Positions 7,603 to 16,301 of a DNA stretch of 64,000 bases are shown in pieces. The stretch's first letter is position 1; each line of letters starts with the position of its first letter. The position numbers and the translations under genes are program-made. The notes under the pieces are model-generated. The model searched no databases. It was not told the DNA's origin and was given only the letters and a program-made list of their open reading frames with translations. The DNA comes from an uncultured Bacteroidales bacterium (GTDB lineage Bacteria; Bacteroidota; Bacteroidia; Bacteroidales; Paludibacteraceae): assembly GCA_902783545.1 (NCBI GenBank), contig CACZRD010000044.1, forward strand, positions 1 to 64,000, given 5' to 3'.

Positions 7603-8847
7603 ATGGCGCAAAAGAGGAAAACATATATTTTCTTCGGAACGGGTATCACTTCAGTCAGCGGTGCACCGTTGTACTATCGTAATAAAAAGCGGTACCTCGA
7701 GGCGCAGGGCTGGAACGTATGTGTGTTCTCGTTCATCCCCGGGCATGCTGCATTGCCGGAACTTGAGCCGTATGAAGTTTGTATTATTCCGCAATTGAAA
7801 TTCTTGCCGGTATTCTACTATCCTCGTGCGCAGCGACGGCTGCTTGAGCGGATGCAGGCGTTGATTCCTGCGGCAGACGAGTATGTGGTGGAATCCAATC
7901 GCCCGCTTATTGCACCTTGGGCTGAACTGTTGGCGCAGCGATTGAAGGCGCGACATTTCCTGTATTGCTTGGATGAGAATCCCGGTAGTTATGGTAAGGA
8001 TTTTATCCGATTCTTGTGGTTTAAGTATGATCGGAGAGAAATAGCTTCCATCTATAGAGCAATAATCCGCCGTATGCTGGGCAGAAAAATATGGGATGAG
8101 TCGATAGATTTAACGCGTCTGTATGTCACCCCTACCGGTGCCATCAGTCAGGTGGCAGATATAGAGTATGATGACAGCCGGATTCTTCCCGGCAGAATCA
8201 ACATTTTCTCGTTGGGCAGAATGGATAAACCCTATCTGCCTCATACGATGCAGGATTTGGCTGAGTATGGGAGAATGCGTCCGGATATGTCATTTAATGT
8301 GATTGTAACAGGAAGAGATGAAACCATAGAGGCACATTTGAAGCAGATCTTTGCCGGTGTGCAGAATATGAATCTGGTTTGCGTGGGAGAATTATCTCCT
8401 ATCCCGGAGAAATTGTTGCGGCGCATGGATGTAGCGATAGCATCGGCCGGATCAGCAGCGTTATGCAAAAAATTCGGAATAGCCACAATTACGATTGATA
8501 TGAAAGACTTCCAGCCTATCGGCATCCTGGGATATAATGCGACAAGCCGGATATTCCGCCTAAAAAAGGAGCCTCCACAACCTCTGTCGGATTTGTTGGA
8601 TATGATTCTGTTGAAAAAAGAAGTGCAAACACGATTTGTTTTGCCACCACAGTATGGGCGAACGGAAGAAGACTACACCTCCCATTTCGAATACCTCAAC
8701 GGCATTTCTGCTCCATTGGATTATTTCCGGTTTACGCCATCCGTATCGGATCGGCTTATCCGCTTTGCGGGATGCTTGATCGGGTTGGAGCAGTGCATGC
8801 ATATATACAAATGGATGCAGGCTCGTCTGTACAAGCGCAATAAATGA
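7603..8847 (+). CDS. GT-B-like glycosyltransferase, family not recognised
   Basis: This 414-residue protein without membrane segments has a two-Rossmann layout. The N-terminal half has a GTGITSVSGAP segment suggesting a sugar-acceptor loop. The C-terminal half (from about 200) has a strand order like GT4 enzymes, including RINIFSLGRMDKP and a glycine-rich IASAGSAALC region where a nucleotide-sugar site would sit. The usual GT4 E-x7-E motif is not obvious. From context it probably adds a sugar to the repeat unit at the inner membrane. Its stop overlaps the start of the polymerase gene by 4 bases. Confidence 0.6.
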   Translation: MAQKRKTYIFFGTGITSVSGAPLYYRNKKRYLEAQGWNVCVFSFIPGHAALPELEPYEVCIIPQLKFLPVFYYPRAQRRLLERMQALIPAADEYVVESNRPLIAPWAELLAQRLKARHFLYCLDENPGSYGKDFIRFLWFKYDRREIASIYRAIIRRMLGRKIWDESIDLTRLYVTPTGAISQVADIEYDDSRILPGRINIFSLGRMDKPYLPHTMQDLAEYGRMRPDMSFNVIVTGRDETIEAHLKQIFAGVQNMNLVCVGELSPIPEKLLRRMDVAIASAGSAALCKKFGIATITIDMKDFQPIGILGYNATSRIFRLKKEPPQPLSDLLDMILLKKEVQTRFVLPPQYGRTEEDYTSHFEYLNGISAPLDYFRFTPSVSDRLIRFAGCLIGLEQCMHIYKWMQARLYKRNK

Positions 8848-9941
8848 TTCCATACCTGGTAGTATTCATTCTGTCGGCAATCTGCTCGTTTGCCGCATAC
8901 AATGTTCAAAAGGCTCGTCCTGTCTTTTGGACACTTATCGTCTTATCCGTGTTGCTGCCGGCATTGCTATCCGGCTATCGTGACATGACGGTCGGCATCG
9001 ATGTGCTACTGTATGGCGTTTCGGCGTTTAACGACACGTATTGGATAGAAACGTTCCGAGACTTATGGGTCAGAGAAGACGATGTGCGTATGGAGGTAGG
9101 GTATGTAGCGTTTAACTGGATAATCAGACACTCTACAGAAGATATCTTTTGGTTCTTCTTTTGGCAGCAGTTTTTTGCTTTGAGTATCGTGCAGATTGCC
9201 TGTTGGAGAATGCAGGACAAGCTGAACGCTCCGTTGCTATATACATTGTATTTAGTCTATTACTATTGCATATCGATGTGCCACTTGCGCCAGATGTTCG
9301 CTGTGGCTATCGTGGTGCTCGCGTATTCGTTTGCGATTGACAGGCAATGGCTGAAGTTTGGAATTTGTTTGCTCTTGGCAATGATATTCCATCGTTCGGC
9401 GGTATTTGTAGGAATCGTTTATTTGGCACACTTTGTTATCAGTGATGAAGAGCCTGTGAATCCCAAATATCTTCTCGCACTGCTTATCGGCGGAACAATC
9501 TTTGTCGTGCTATTCCCACCCCTGATGTACCTGGCGATTGATTACGGGTTGATGGACGCCAAGTATGCCAAGTATGCGGAGGATGTCGGTAACCGAGTGC
9601 ATAAGGCAGACTTGTTAATCACAGGAGTGATGTATCTGTTTTATCGCATTGATAAAGACAATTATCACTACGCCAACAGTATCCGAATATTCAGTTTGAT
9701 GGCATTGTTCATTTTGGCGTGCGGAATGTACAATGATGTGGCGCAGCGTATCGCATATTACCTAAATATCTATCTTTTTATAAACATCCTTTGTCTCGCG
9801 CATAAGCAGGATCGCCTGCGGTTGAGTTATGCAGAGATAGCACTCATGTCATTGCTTGTTGTGCAATTCGTATATATTGGTTTGCGTTTCCGCTTTGCAG
9901 AGGTCATTCCGTACACGTCATCTACTTTGGGAATAGGGTAA
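8844..9941 (+). CDS. EpsG-like polysaccharide polymerase
   Basis: This 365-residue integral membrane protein has roughly ten hydrophobic segments. Near the N-terminus is SGYRDMTVGID, the pattern (R-D-x-x-x-G-x-D) typical of EpsG-family proteins, which are Wzy-like polymerases of exopolysaccharide. It is expected to link lipid-carried repeat units at the outer face of the inner membrane. An ATGA overlap couples it to the preceding gene. It is a different family from the capsule polymerase at 36975, so the window encodes two separate polymer systems. Confidence 0.78.
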   Translation: MIPYLVVFILSAICSFAAYNVQKARPVFWTLIVLSVLLPALLSGYRDMTVGIDVLLYGVSAFNDTYWIETFRDLWVREDDVRMEVGYVAFNWIIRHSTEDIFWFFFWQQFFALSIVQIACWRMQDKLNAPLLYTLYLVYYYCISMCHLRQMFAVAIVVLAYSFAIDRQWLKFGICLLLAMIFHRSAVFVGIVYLAHFVISDEEPVNPKYLLALLIGGTIFVVLFPPLMYLAIDYGLMDAKYAKYAEDVGNRVHKADLLITGVMYLFYRIDKDNYHYANSIRIFSLMALFILACGMYNDVAQRIAYYLNIYLFINILCLAHKQDRLRLSYAEIALMSLLVVQFVYIGLRFRFAEVIPYTSSTLGIG

Positions 9942-9952
9942 ATTGCTAAAAA

Positions 9953-10420
9953 ATGAAACAACGGACGAAAGAGGACAAACTGGTTCGGTACATCCTGTTC
10001 TATCAGCGATTGTATAGGACAGGATGGAAGCGTATTGCCAACTTCTTGTATTGGCAGTTGCGAATTATAATGAGTGTTGATATTCCTCCTCAAGTACGCA
10101 TGGGCAAGTTTCTGCGCCTGCCTCATTACGGATTAGGGGTTGTGATGCATCCGGCTACAGTCATAGGTGATCATGTCACAATATATCAGTCTGTTACTAT
10201 CGGGGCCAGAGGACGGGAATGGCACACTGTGGTTGGGAATAATGTCCTTATTGGTGCAGGAGCCAAGATCTTGGGATCCCTGCATGTAGGAGACAATGCC
10301 AAGATTGGTGCGAATGCCGTGGTGCTGACGGATGTTCCCGCCAATGCGACGGCAGTTGGTGTTCCCGCAAGCATACATGCCACAGAAGCAGCACAGGAAG
10401 AACTACCCATATCCGATTAA
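9953..10420 (+). CDS. Serine acetyltransferase-like protein (LbH)
   Basis: This 155-residue protein consists of a short helical start and a left-handed beta-helix. HYGLGVVMHPATVIGDHVTI, followed by SVTIGA, corresponds to the CysE active-site region with its conserved His. The tail VGVPAS is usual for the class. It is much shorter than housekeeping CysE (about 270), lacking the N-terminal oligomerisation domain. Short CysE-like proteins in glycan loci O-acetylate sugars, and that is the likely role here. Confidence 0.75.
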   Translation: MKQRTKEDKLVRYILFYQRLYRTGWKRIANFLYWQLRIIMSVDIPPQVRMGKFLRLPHYGLGVVMHPATVIGDHVTIYQSVTIGARGREWHTVVGNNVLIGAGAKILGSLHVGDNAKIGANAVVLTDVPANATAVGVPASIHATEAAQEELPISD

Positions 10421-10423
10421 GCA

Positions 10424-11599
10424 ATGAAGATAGCCCTCATAGCCACCCTGTATCCGCCTTATATATTAGGCGGAGCAGAACATTCTACCGCCTTGCTGGC
10501 CAAGCAGTGGCAAGCGATGGGGCATGAGGTGTTGGTCATCACTACCGCCCTGAGTGATATGCACGAAGTGATGGATGGTGTCCGGGTCGAACGCATCGCC
10601 AATAAGAATATCTATTGGAGATTCCCGCAGCGAGACAAGCCTATCCTCCGTAAGGCTTTATGGCATGCTGTAGATACGTATAATCCTTTCTACCGCAAAG
10701 CTCTGACTCACCTGCTGCTCGAGTTCCGCCCTGATGTCGTTACGACAGGAAACCTCTGCGGCATATCGGTTACGGTATGGCAGACGTGCAACAGACTGAA
10801 CCTCCCTATTGTACATACTCTGCGCGATTATTATATGCTTTGCCCGCAACAAACTATGAGCAAGCATAACAGCGCGTGTGCGAAACAATGTACGGTATGC
10901 AAAATTTATTCACGGAACAAGAAGCGTTTGTCGCGATATGTCAATGCCGTGGTCGGCATTAGTCAAAGCATACTTGACAGGCATATGGCGTACGGCTATT
11001 TCCCTGCTACGCTTGAACGCACTGTGATCCCGAACAGTGTGCCGCGGATTACATCGCATGCACGGACTGAGCAGAATGCAATAGGATATATGGGACGGAT
11101 TTCTCAGGAAAAGGGAATAGAACTGCTGATAGAGGCTTACCTTCACTCTGAGATTGCAGATACGCATATATTGCGCATAGCGGGTAACGGTAATCAGGAA
11201 TATATGCACCCCCTTGTCCAGCATTATGGTTCTGACAGGGTGCAATTTGTCGGGCAACAGGACGCCAATAGTTTCCTCTCATCTATCGATTTGCTCGTAG
11301 TGCCCTCGTTATGGAACGAGCCGTTTGGCAGAGTGGTCATCGAGGCGTATGCCGCGCATTGTCCGGTATTCCTATCCAACAAAGGAGCACTGCCGGAACT
11401 ACAGGAAGATGGCATAAGTTGGATGTTTGAGGTGGAGCATCCGGAGTCGCTGACAACCTTGTTCAACCAATTCGCAAGACATGAGTTGACCGTGCAACCG
11501 CAGAAATTCGAAGCTGCTCTTGACCGATATGACGAGCAGACCGTTGCGCAACAATATATTACACTATTCCAAAAAATGATACAGCATGAACAAAATTAA
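10424..11599 (+). CDS. Glycosyltransferase family 4
   Basis: This 391-residue GT-B enzyme has the N-terminal acceptor motif YPPYILGGAEHSTALLAKQW, the start of the donor domain at GYMGRISQEKGIELLIEAY, and the retaining-GT4 signature EPFGRVVIEAYA (E-x7-E). A Cys-rich stretch CAKQCTVCKIY (about residues 152-162) sits between the domains, as in several GT4 relatives. It transfers a sugar from a nucleotide donor to the growing lipid-linked unit in the cytoplasm. It begins 3 bp after the acetyltransferase and overlaps the next gene by 14 bp. Confidence 0.88.
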   Translation: MKIALIATLYPPYILGGAEHSTALLAKQWQAMGHEVLVITTALSDMHEVMDGVRVERIANKNIYWRFPQRDKPILRKALWHAVDTYNPFYRKALTHLLLEFRPDVVTTGNLCGISVTVWQTCNRLNLPIVHTLRDYYMLCPQQTMSKHNSACAKQCTVCKIYSRNKKRLSRYVNAVVGISQSILDRHMAYGYFPATLERTVIPNSVPRITSHARTEQNAIGYMGRISQEKGIELLIEAYLHSEIADTHILRIAGNGNQEYMHPLVQHYGSDRVQFVGQQDANSFLSSIDLLVVPSLWNEPFGRVVIEAYAAHCPVFLSNKGALPELQEDGISWMFEVEHPESLTTLFNQFARHELTVQPQKFEAALDRYDEQTVAQQYITLFQKMIQHEQN

Positions 11600-12818
11600 A
11601 ACGGTTATATGCATAGTATTCGTTTTGTCTATACTGCCAATGAATGCCAAGCATGTGCAGCCGCTATTCCCGTGTTCGCCTATACTGGATGAACCGTATG
11701 GAGTATGCTCGCATATCAACCGCCGCGAAACGGATTATTATGTCCGTGAGGCGGATGCAGACCTGATGAAGCAGTGCGGTGCCGGTTACGTCCGGTCCGG
11801 GTTGGAGTATAGCAACTTTGTGCCGAATAAGAGCGGAGTGCTGCACCCAAAATACATTGACTCAATGTACATCACGCTCCGCGAACGTCATTTAAACTCT
11901 CTCTCGCTGGTTTGCGGCAGCGGCAGAAAACGCCCGCTGACAGATACGGCGTGGTATTCTAACTATTTTACGTATATAGTCAAACGTTACACGCGCCAGA
12001 TTACTTATTGGGAGATACTCAATGAGGTGGATATGGAGAAAAAGGTGTCGGATATTCCGGCAAAATATGCAGAACTATTGCGCATCTCGCGAAATGTAAC
12101 CGCAAGGATAGACACGGCAGACAAAATTGTTTTTTCCGGAGTGTGCAAAATTCCGGAAACCTTTCTGCGGGAAGTGGCAAAGTATGATGTCGCAGATTGT
12201 TTTGATATAATGAACTTCCATTCGTATGCTTCGCCGGAGAACTTGCCGGAACAGTTCAGCCAATTGCAGCAACTGATGCATGAGTTCGGATGGAACAAAC
12301 CTGTATGGATCACCGAATGCGGCATGTCCACTCTGAAGGACAAGTGGCATCGCCCCTGGTGGGTGCATACGGAAGCGGAACAGGCGAAACGGCTGCCGAG
12401 AATATATCTGATATCTATGGCATACGGCATCGACAAGGTATTCTGGTATAACTCGCGTGCACGGGAAGCCAATCCGTATGGCAATGAGGAACATTTCGGA
12501 TTGTGGCATCATGACATGTCGCCCAAACCGGCAGCGACGGCATATGCAACTCTTACTACGATGTGCCCGACCGGTTCAACCCGTCCTCAGTTGGAAATAA
12601 AGAACAAGGCATACATGGCTTCATGGCAACGCCCCGATGGCAGTAAAGTGTGGGCTATATGGGCAACGAAAACGAAAACCGTGGATTGCTCTATCAAGGG
12701 CGTGCCGCAAATCGTGAACCATCTCGGACAACCCGTTTCCGTTAAGAGCACGGCTTCCCTGACAATCGGTCCAGAACTGATGTATATAACGGGAGCAGAG
12801 ATGGTGGAATTCAAATGA
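11586..12818 (+). CDS. Secreted glycoside hydrolase, clan-A type
   Basis: This 410-residue protein has a signal peptide (about residues 1-21, ending NAK). A TIM-barrel glycosidase is suggested by ILNEVDM, with acid/base Glu147 after Asn146, and by VWITECGMS, with nucleophile Glu244. This is the strand-4/strand-7 pair of clan GH-A (GH39 and similar). A small beta domain occupies the last 80 residues. It would act in the periplasm or outside. Being embedded among glycosyltransferases with overlaps on both sides, it probably trims or edits the exported polymer, as such lyases and hydrolases do in alginate and cellulose operons. The exact family and substrate are not assignable. Confidence 0.75.
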   Translation: MNKIKTVICIVFVLSILPMNAKHVQPLFPCSPILDEPYGVCSHINRRETDYYVREADADLMKQCGAGYVRSGLEYSNFVPNKSGVLHPKYIDSMYITLRERHLNSLSLVCGSGRKRPLTDTAWYSNYFTYIVKRYTRQITYWEILNEVDMEKKVSDIPAKYAELLRISRNVTARIDTADKIVFSGVCKIPETFLREVAKYDVADCFDIMNFHSYASPENLPEQFSQLQQLMHEFGWNKPVWITECGMSTLKDKWHRPWWVHTEAEQAKRLPRIYLISMAYGIDKVFWYNSRAREANPYGNEEHFGLWHHDMSPKPAATAYATLTTMCPTGSTRPQLEIKNKAYMASWQRPDGSKVWAIWATKTKTVDCSIKGVPQIVNHLGQPVSVKSTASLTIGPELMYITGAEMVEFK

Positions 12819-13945
12819 TTGTAGCAATGCGCGTATTGCATATATCCAAATATTATTATCCGTTCATCGGAGGGGTTGAGAATATCTGCCAATATATAGT
12901 CGAGGGGCTTCCGGATGTCCAGTCATCCGTTGTCTGCTTCAACGAGAGTAAGGAGGATAGGGTAGATGAGATCAACGGACACACGGTCTATCGCGTGGGA
13001 GCACAACTGACTATTGCACGGCAGGCTTTGTCATTCCGTTATGGCAAGATGCTCAAGCGGGCAATCGCAGAGCAACAACCCGACATCATTCATTTCCATT
13101 GGGCAAACCCCTTCCCGGCAGCAGTGCTCCTGGCGCATATCCCGAAGAGAACCAAACTCATTGTTCACTGGCACATGGATATCATCCGCCAGCGCCTGAT
13201 TTATCCTTTTGTCCGCCCATTCGAACGCGCACTGCTTCAGCGAGCGGATCGCATCATTGTGACCAGTCCCAACTACCGTGAGCACTCCAAACCTTTGCAG
13301 CCGTTCAAAAGCAAGGTGACGGTCGTGCCGAACGCTATCCGTGAGCAGTTCTTGCTTCCGCGAAAGGATGATGAAGCGGCAATCCGGCACATCCGTGAGC
13401 AATACGACAACCTGCCGATTATCTTGTTTGTGGGGCGCCACATCCATTACAAGGGCTTGCCCTATCTGATTGAAGCAGAGAGGTATATTACCTCGCCTTG
13501 TGTTGTCCTGATTGCCGGCGACGGCCCGCTTACCGATGAGCTCAAGGCACAGTGCCACTCTGAAAGAGTGCATTTTATCGGGAAGATTTCCGATGATGCA
13601 CTACGGCAGCATCTATATGCGTCCAGTGTTTTCGCGTTCCCGTCGATTACCAAAAACGAAGCCTTCGGCGTGGCCCTGGCTGAGGCCATGTATTGCGGTT
13701 TGCCGGCGGCTACGTTCACCATCGAAGGAAGTGGCGTAAACTGGGTTTGTCCGAACAACGAATGCGGTCTGGAATCACCTAATCGGGATGCGCGTGCCTT
13801 TGCTGCCGCTATCGACCGACTGCTGCAGGATGACGATTTGCGGAAAAAGTTAGCGAATAATGCGCACCAACGAGTAACGGGTAATTTCCTGTTGGCAAAT
13901 TTGGTGCGTAATGTTCACGAATTGTATGATGAGTTGTACTCATAG
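12815..13945 (+). CDS. Glycosyltransferase family 4
   Basis: This 376-residue GT-B retaining glycosyltransferase has YYYPFIGGVEN near the N-terminus (acceptor loop), ILFVGRHIHYKGLPYLIEA at the donor-domain start, and EAFGVALAEAMYCGLPAAT carrying the E-x7-E catalytic signature. ATG 12815 overlaps the previous stop (ATGA); a second in-frame ATG at 12827 is also possible. It is a cytoplasmic enzyme adding a sugar to the lipid-linked intermediate. Its 3' end overlaps the next frame by up to 35 bases. Confidence 0.88.
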   Translation: MIVAMRVLHISKYYYPFIGGVENICQYIVEGLPDVQSSVVCFNESKEDRVDEINGHTVYRVGAQLTIARQALSFRYGKMLKRAIAEQQPDIIHFHWANPFPAAVLLAHIPKRTKLIVHWHMDIIRQRLIYPFVRPFERALLQRADRIIVTSPNYREHSKPLQPFKSKVTVVPNAIREQFLLPRKDDEAAIRHIREQYDNLPIILFVGRHIHYKGLPYLIEAERYITSPCVVLIAGDGPLTDELKAQCHSERVHFIGKISDDALRQHLYASSVFAFPSITKNEAFGVALAEAMYCGLPAATFTIEGSGVNWVCPNNECGLESPNRDARAFAAAIDRLLQDDDLRKKLANNAHQRVTGNFLLANLVRNVHELYDELYS

Positions 13946-15020
13946 TTTTTTTGAACTTTTGCAGGTTGCTGTCGGCGAACGCAAAAGTTTATCCAGAACA
14001 CCATCTGCTGCCGATTGGCAGCAAATCCACGACATTGCTTCTTTTCATGCGCTGACAGGAGTATGCTTCTCGGCTCTGCAACAACTGCCCGTAGAGCAGC
14101 AGAGCTGTACCCCAGAATTGCTCGGGCGTTGGTTTGCGCAAACGGAGCAAATCATTCAGGCTAATGCCGGGCAATATCGGCTTATCCCGCGTGTGGCTGA
14201 AGATCTGCAAAGGCAAGCTGTCGATGTCTGCCTGCTGAAGGGACAGGCTGTCACCCTCTATTATCCGCAACACTTGCAATCCATGCGCGCATGCGGAGAT
14301 ATAGATGTATGGGCGTGGGTGCATGACGGGGCGCAGACGGAGATCATGAAGCGATGTGTGACTGGAGTGCAGCAAGCCAACGGCAAGATGCCCAACCTGC
14401 GATTCCATCATGTGGAATATACCCGTGAGGGCATTCCTATCGAGCTGCATTTCCGACCGACATTTCTGTTCACTCCGTGGCAGAACCGGCGATTGTGGAG
14501 GTGGCTGGATAGTCAAAAGCGGAATTTTACCCGACACAAACAGTTGAACATTTGCTTACCCTCTACAGAGTTCAATCTCGTGTATCTGGCAGCACACATG
14601 TTCCGCCATCTGTTCGATGAAGGGATCGGGCTCCGGCAAGTGATGGATTACTACTATGTTTTGCTTTCGTACGAGGAAAACAAAACGGAGATTGTGCAGG
14701 TATTGCGTTCGCTGGGGCTCTATCGCTTTGCACAGGCGTTGATGTATGTGCTAGCGGTTGTCTTTGAACTGCCGAAGCAACGTTTGCTCGTCGAGCCGGA
14801 TACCCAATCAGGCGAACGCCTGTTGCATAGGATAATGCAGACAGGGGCGTTCGGGCAAGAAGCTGCACAACGCAGGTTTGCAGGCAGCAGTAGCAAACGG
14901 ACGATAGCTAAAACCTGCACGAACATGTCTCTCTTCCGGGACTATCCGATAGATACACTTGCCGAACCATTGTTCCGTATATACCATTCTCTATGGAGAA
15001 GATGTTATGATCATGTTTGA
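13911..15020 (+). CDS. PF14907-type nucleotidyltransferase-like protein
   Basis: This protein has about 369 residues; in-frame ATGs at 13926 and 13929 would shorten it by 5-6 residues and reduce the overlap with the previous gene. The motif LLKGQAVTLYYP followed by RACGDIDVW (GDID at 129-132) is the nucleotidyltransferase-like core of the family called uncharacterised nucleotidyltransferase. The C-terminal half is helical. Members occur with PqqD-like proteins in exopolysaccharide/HPr-related clusters and in some lasso-peptide clusters. A PqqD-like gene lies at 20679. The reaction is not known for this family in glycan loci. Confidence 0.78.
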   Translation: MFTNCMMSCTHSFFELLQVAVGERKSLSRTPSAADWQQIHDIASFHALTGVCFSALQQLPVEQQSCTPELLGRWFAQTEQIIQANAGQYRLIPRVAEDLQRQAVDVCLLKGQAVTLYYPQHLQSMRACGDIDVWAWVHDGAQTEIMKRCVTGVQQANGKMPNLRFHHVEYTREGIPIELHFRPTFLFTPWQNRRLWRWLDSQKRNFTRHKQLNICLPSTEFNLVYLAAHMFRHLFDEGIGLRQVMDYYYVLLSYEENKTEIVQVLRSLGLYRFAQALMYVLAVVFELPKQRLLVEPDTQSGERLLHRIMQTGAFGQEAAQRRFAGSSSKRTIAKTCTNMSLFRDYPIDTLAEPLFRIYHSLWRRCYDHV

Positions 15021-15056
15021 TATAATAATAGTTCTTCGTAAACAACAATCCGCACC

Positions 15057-16301
15057 ATGCAACGAATAGCCATCATAGGAGCCGGCGTGTCCGGACTGAC
15101 TGCAGCGAACATACTGAAAGACCGATATGCGGTCACCGTGTATGAGAAAGCCGCCAACCCCGGTGGTCTGATTCGCTGTGAGCGGATAGACGGTAGTTTG
15201 TTCCATACCTGCGGTGGACATGTGTTCAATACCAAGAATCAGGATGTCGCCGAATGGTTCTGGAGTCACTTTAACCAAGAATCAGACTTCCGCAAAGCCG
15301 ATCGTAACTCCGTGGTGCAACTGGAGCACACACTCGTTCCCTATCCGATAGAGAACCATGTGTATATGCTTGACGCCGAGACACAGCGCTGCTTCATCAG
15401 CGACTGCCTCGCCATTGCCGTCGGCACGCAAGCGGAGCCGACGGACTTCGAGGCGTTCCTGCGCGGACGGTTTGGCGATACGCTCTACGACCTCTACTTC
15501 AAGCCCTACAACGAGAAGGTCTGGCGCTGTGACCTCAAGCAAGTCTCTCTCGCATGGCTGGAGGGCAAACTGCCCATGCCGACGGTGCCGGAGATGCTCT
15601 ACAACAACTTCAACCATGTCGAGGAACGGCAGTTCGTGCACTCGTCGTTCTGGTACGAACGGCAGGACGGCTCGCAGTTCATCGCCGACACGCTGGCGAA
15701 GAGCCTGAACATCCGCTACAACGCTGACATCACATCCCTCGCCTTCGCGGGCGGCAAGTGGCATATCGGCGGTGAGGAGTACGACCGTGTCATCTGGTGC
15801 GGTAACATCAAAGACATGCCATCCTGCCTCCGTGGCGTGAGCCTCGATGCCTACGCCGCTGACATAGCAGCCTTGCCCTATCACGGTACTACAACGGTGT
15901 TCTGTGAGATCGATGCCAATCCCTATTCCTGGATATATCTCCCCTCCGACCGTTACGCCTGCCACCGCATTATCTGCACGGGCAACTTTGCGCCCTCCAA
16001 CAACGCTACCACCGTTCCTGAGGGGCGGATAACGGCTACCATCGAGTTCACGGATGCCATATCCCAAGCGGACATCCTGACTAACCTGCAGCGGATGCCG
16101 TTCCATCCCACGTATTTCACGCACCGCTTCCATCCCTACACATACCCCATCCAGACAGCCTCTACCCGTCAGATGATCAGTAGCCTGAAACAGGAACTGG
16201 CGAAGAGCAACCTCTACTTCACCGGCCGGTTTGCCGACTGGGAGTACTACAATATGGATGTCGCTATGGCTGCGGCAATGACATTATGCAAAAATCTGTA
16301 G
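15057..16301 (+). CDS. UDP-galactopyranose-mutase-like FAD protein
   Basis: This 414-residue flavoprotein has the N-terminal dinucleotide motif GAGVSG (8-13), YEKAANPGGL for ribose binding, and GGHVFNT (53-59), which resembles the G-x-H-x-F-H-T signature of UDP-galactopyranose mutase. The segment YFKPYNEKVW with the following basic stretch is also Glf-like. True Glf converts UDP-galactopyranose to the furanose form; distant relatives in glycan clusters have unknown reactions. Coding GC rises along the gene: one line near 15481 counts 34/60 G+C, against 23-26/60 in lines sampled at 4261 and 12121. It overlaps the ABC transporter gene by 16 bases. Confidence 0.72.
   Translation: MQRIAIIGAGVSGLTAANILKDRYAVTVYEKAANPGGLIRCERIDGSLFHTCGGHVFNTKNQDVAEWFWSHFNQESDFRKADRNSVVQLEHTLVPYPIENHVYMLDAETQRCFISDCLAIAVGTQAEPTDFEAFLRGRFGDTLYDLYFKPYNEKVWRCDLKQVSLAWLEGKLPMPTVPEMLYNNFNHVEERQFVHSSFWYERQDGSQFIADTLAKSLNIRYNADITSLAFAGGKWHIGGEEYDRVIWCGNIKDMPSCLRGVSLDAYAADIAALPYHGTTTVFCEIDANPYSWIYLPSDRYACHRIICTGNFAPSNNATTVPEGRITATIEFTDAISQADILTNLQRMPFHPTYFTHRFHPYTYPIQTASTRQMISSLKQELAKSNLYFTGRFADWEYYNMDVAMAAAMTLCKNL

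Noticed and set aside
15282..16133. A 283-codon minus-strand frame inside the Glf-like gene
   Set aside because: It is a shadow of the GC-rich coding part; the plus frame shows the FAD-binding and Glf-like motifs.
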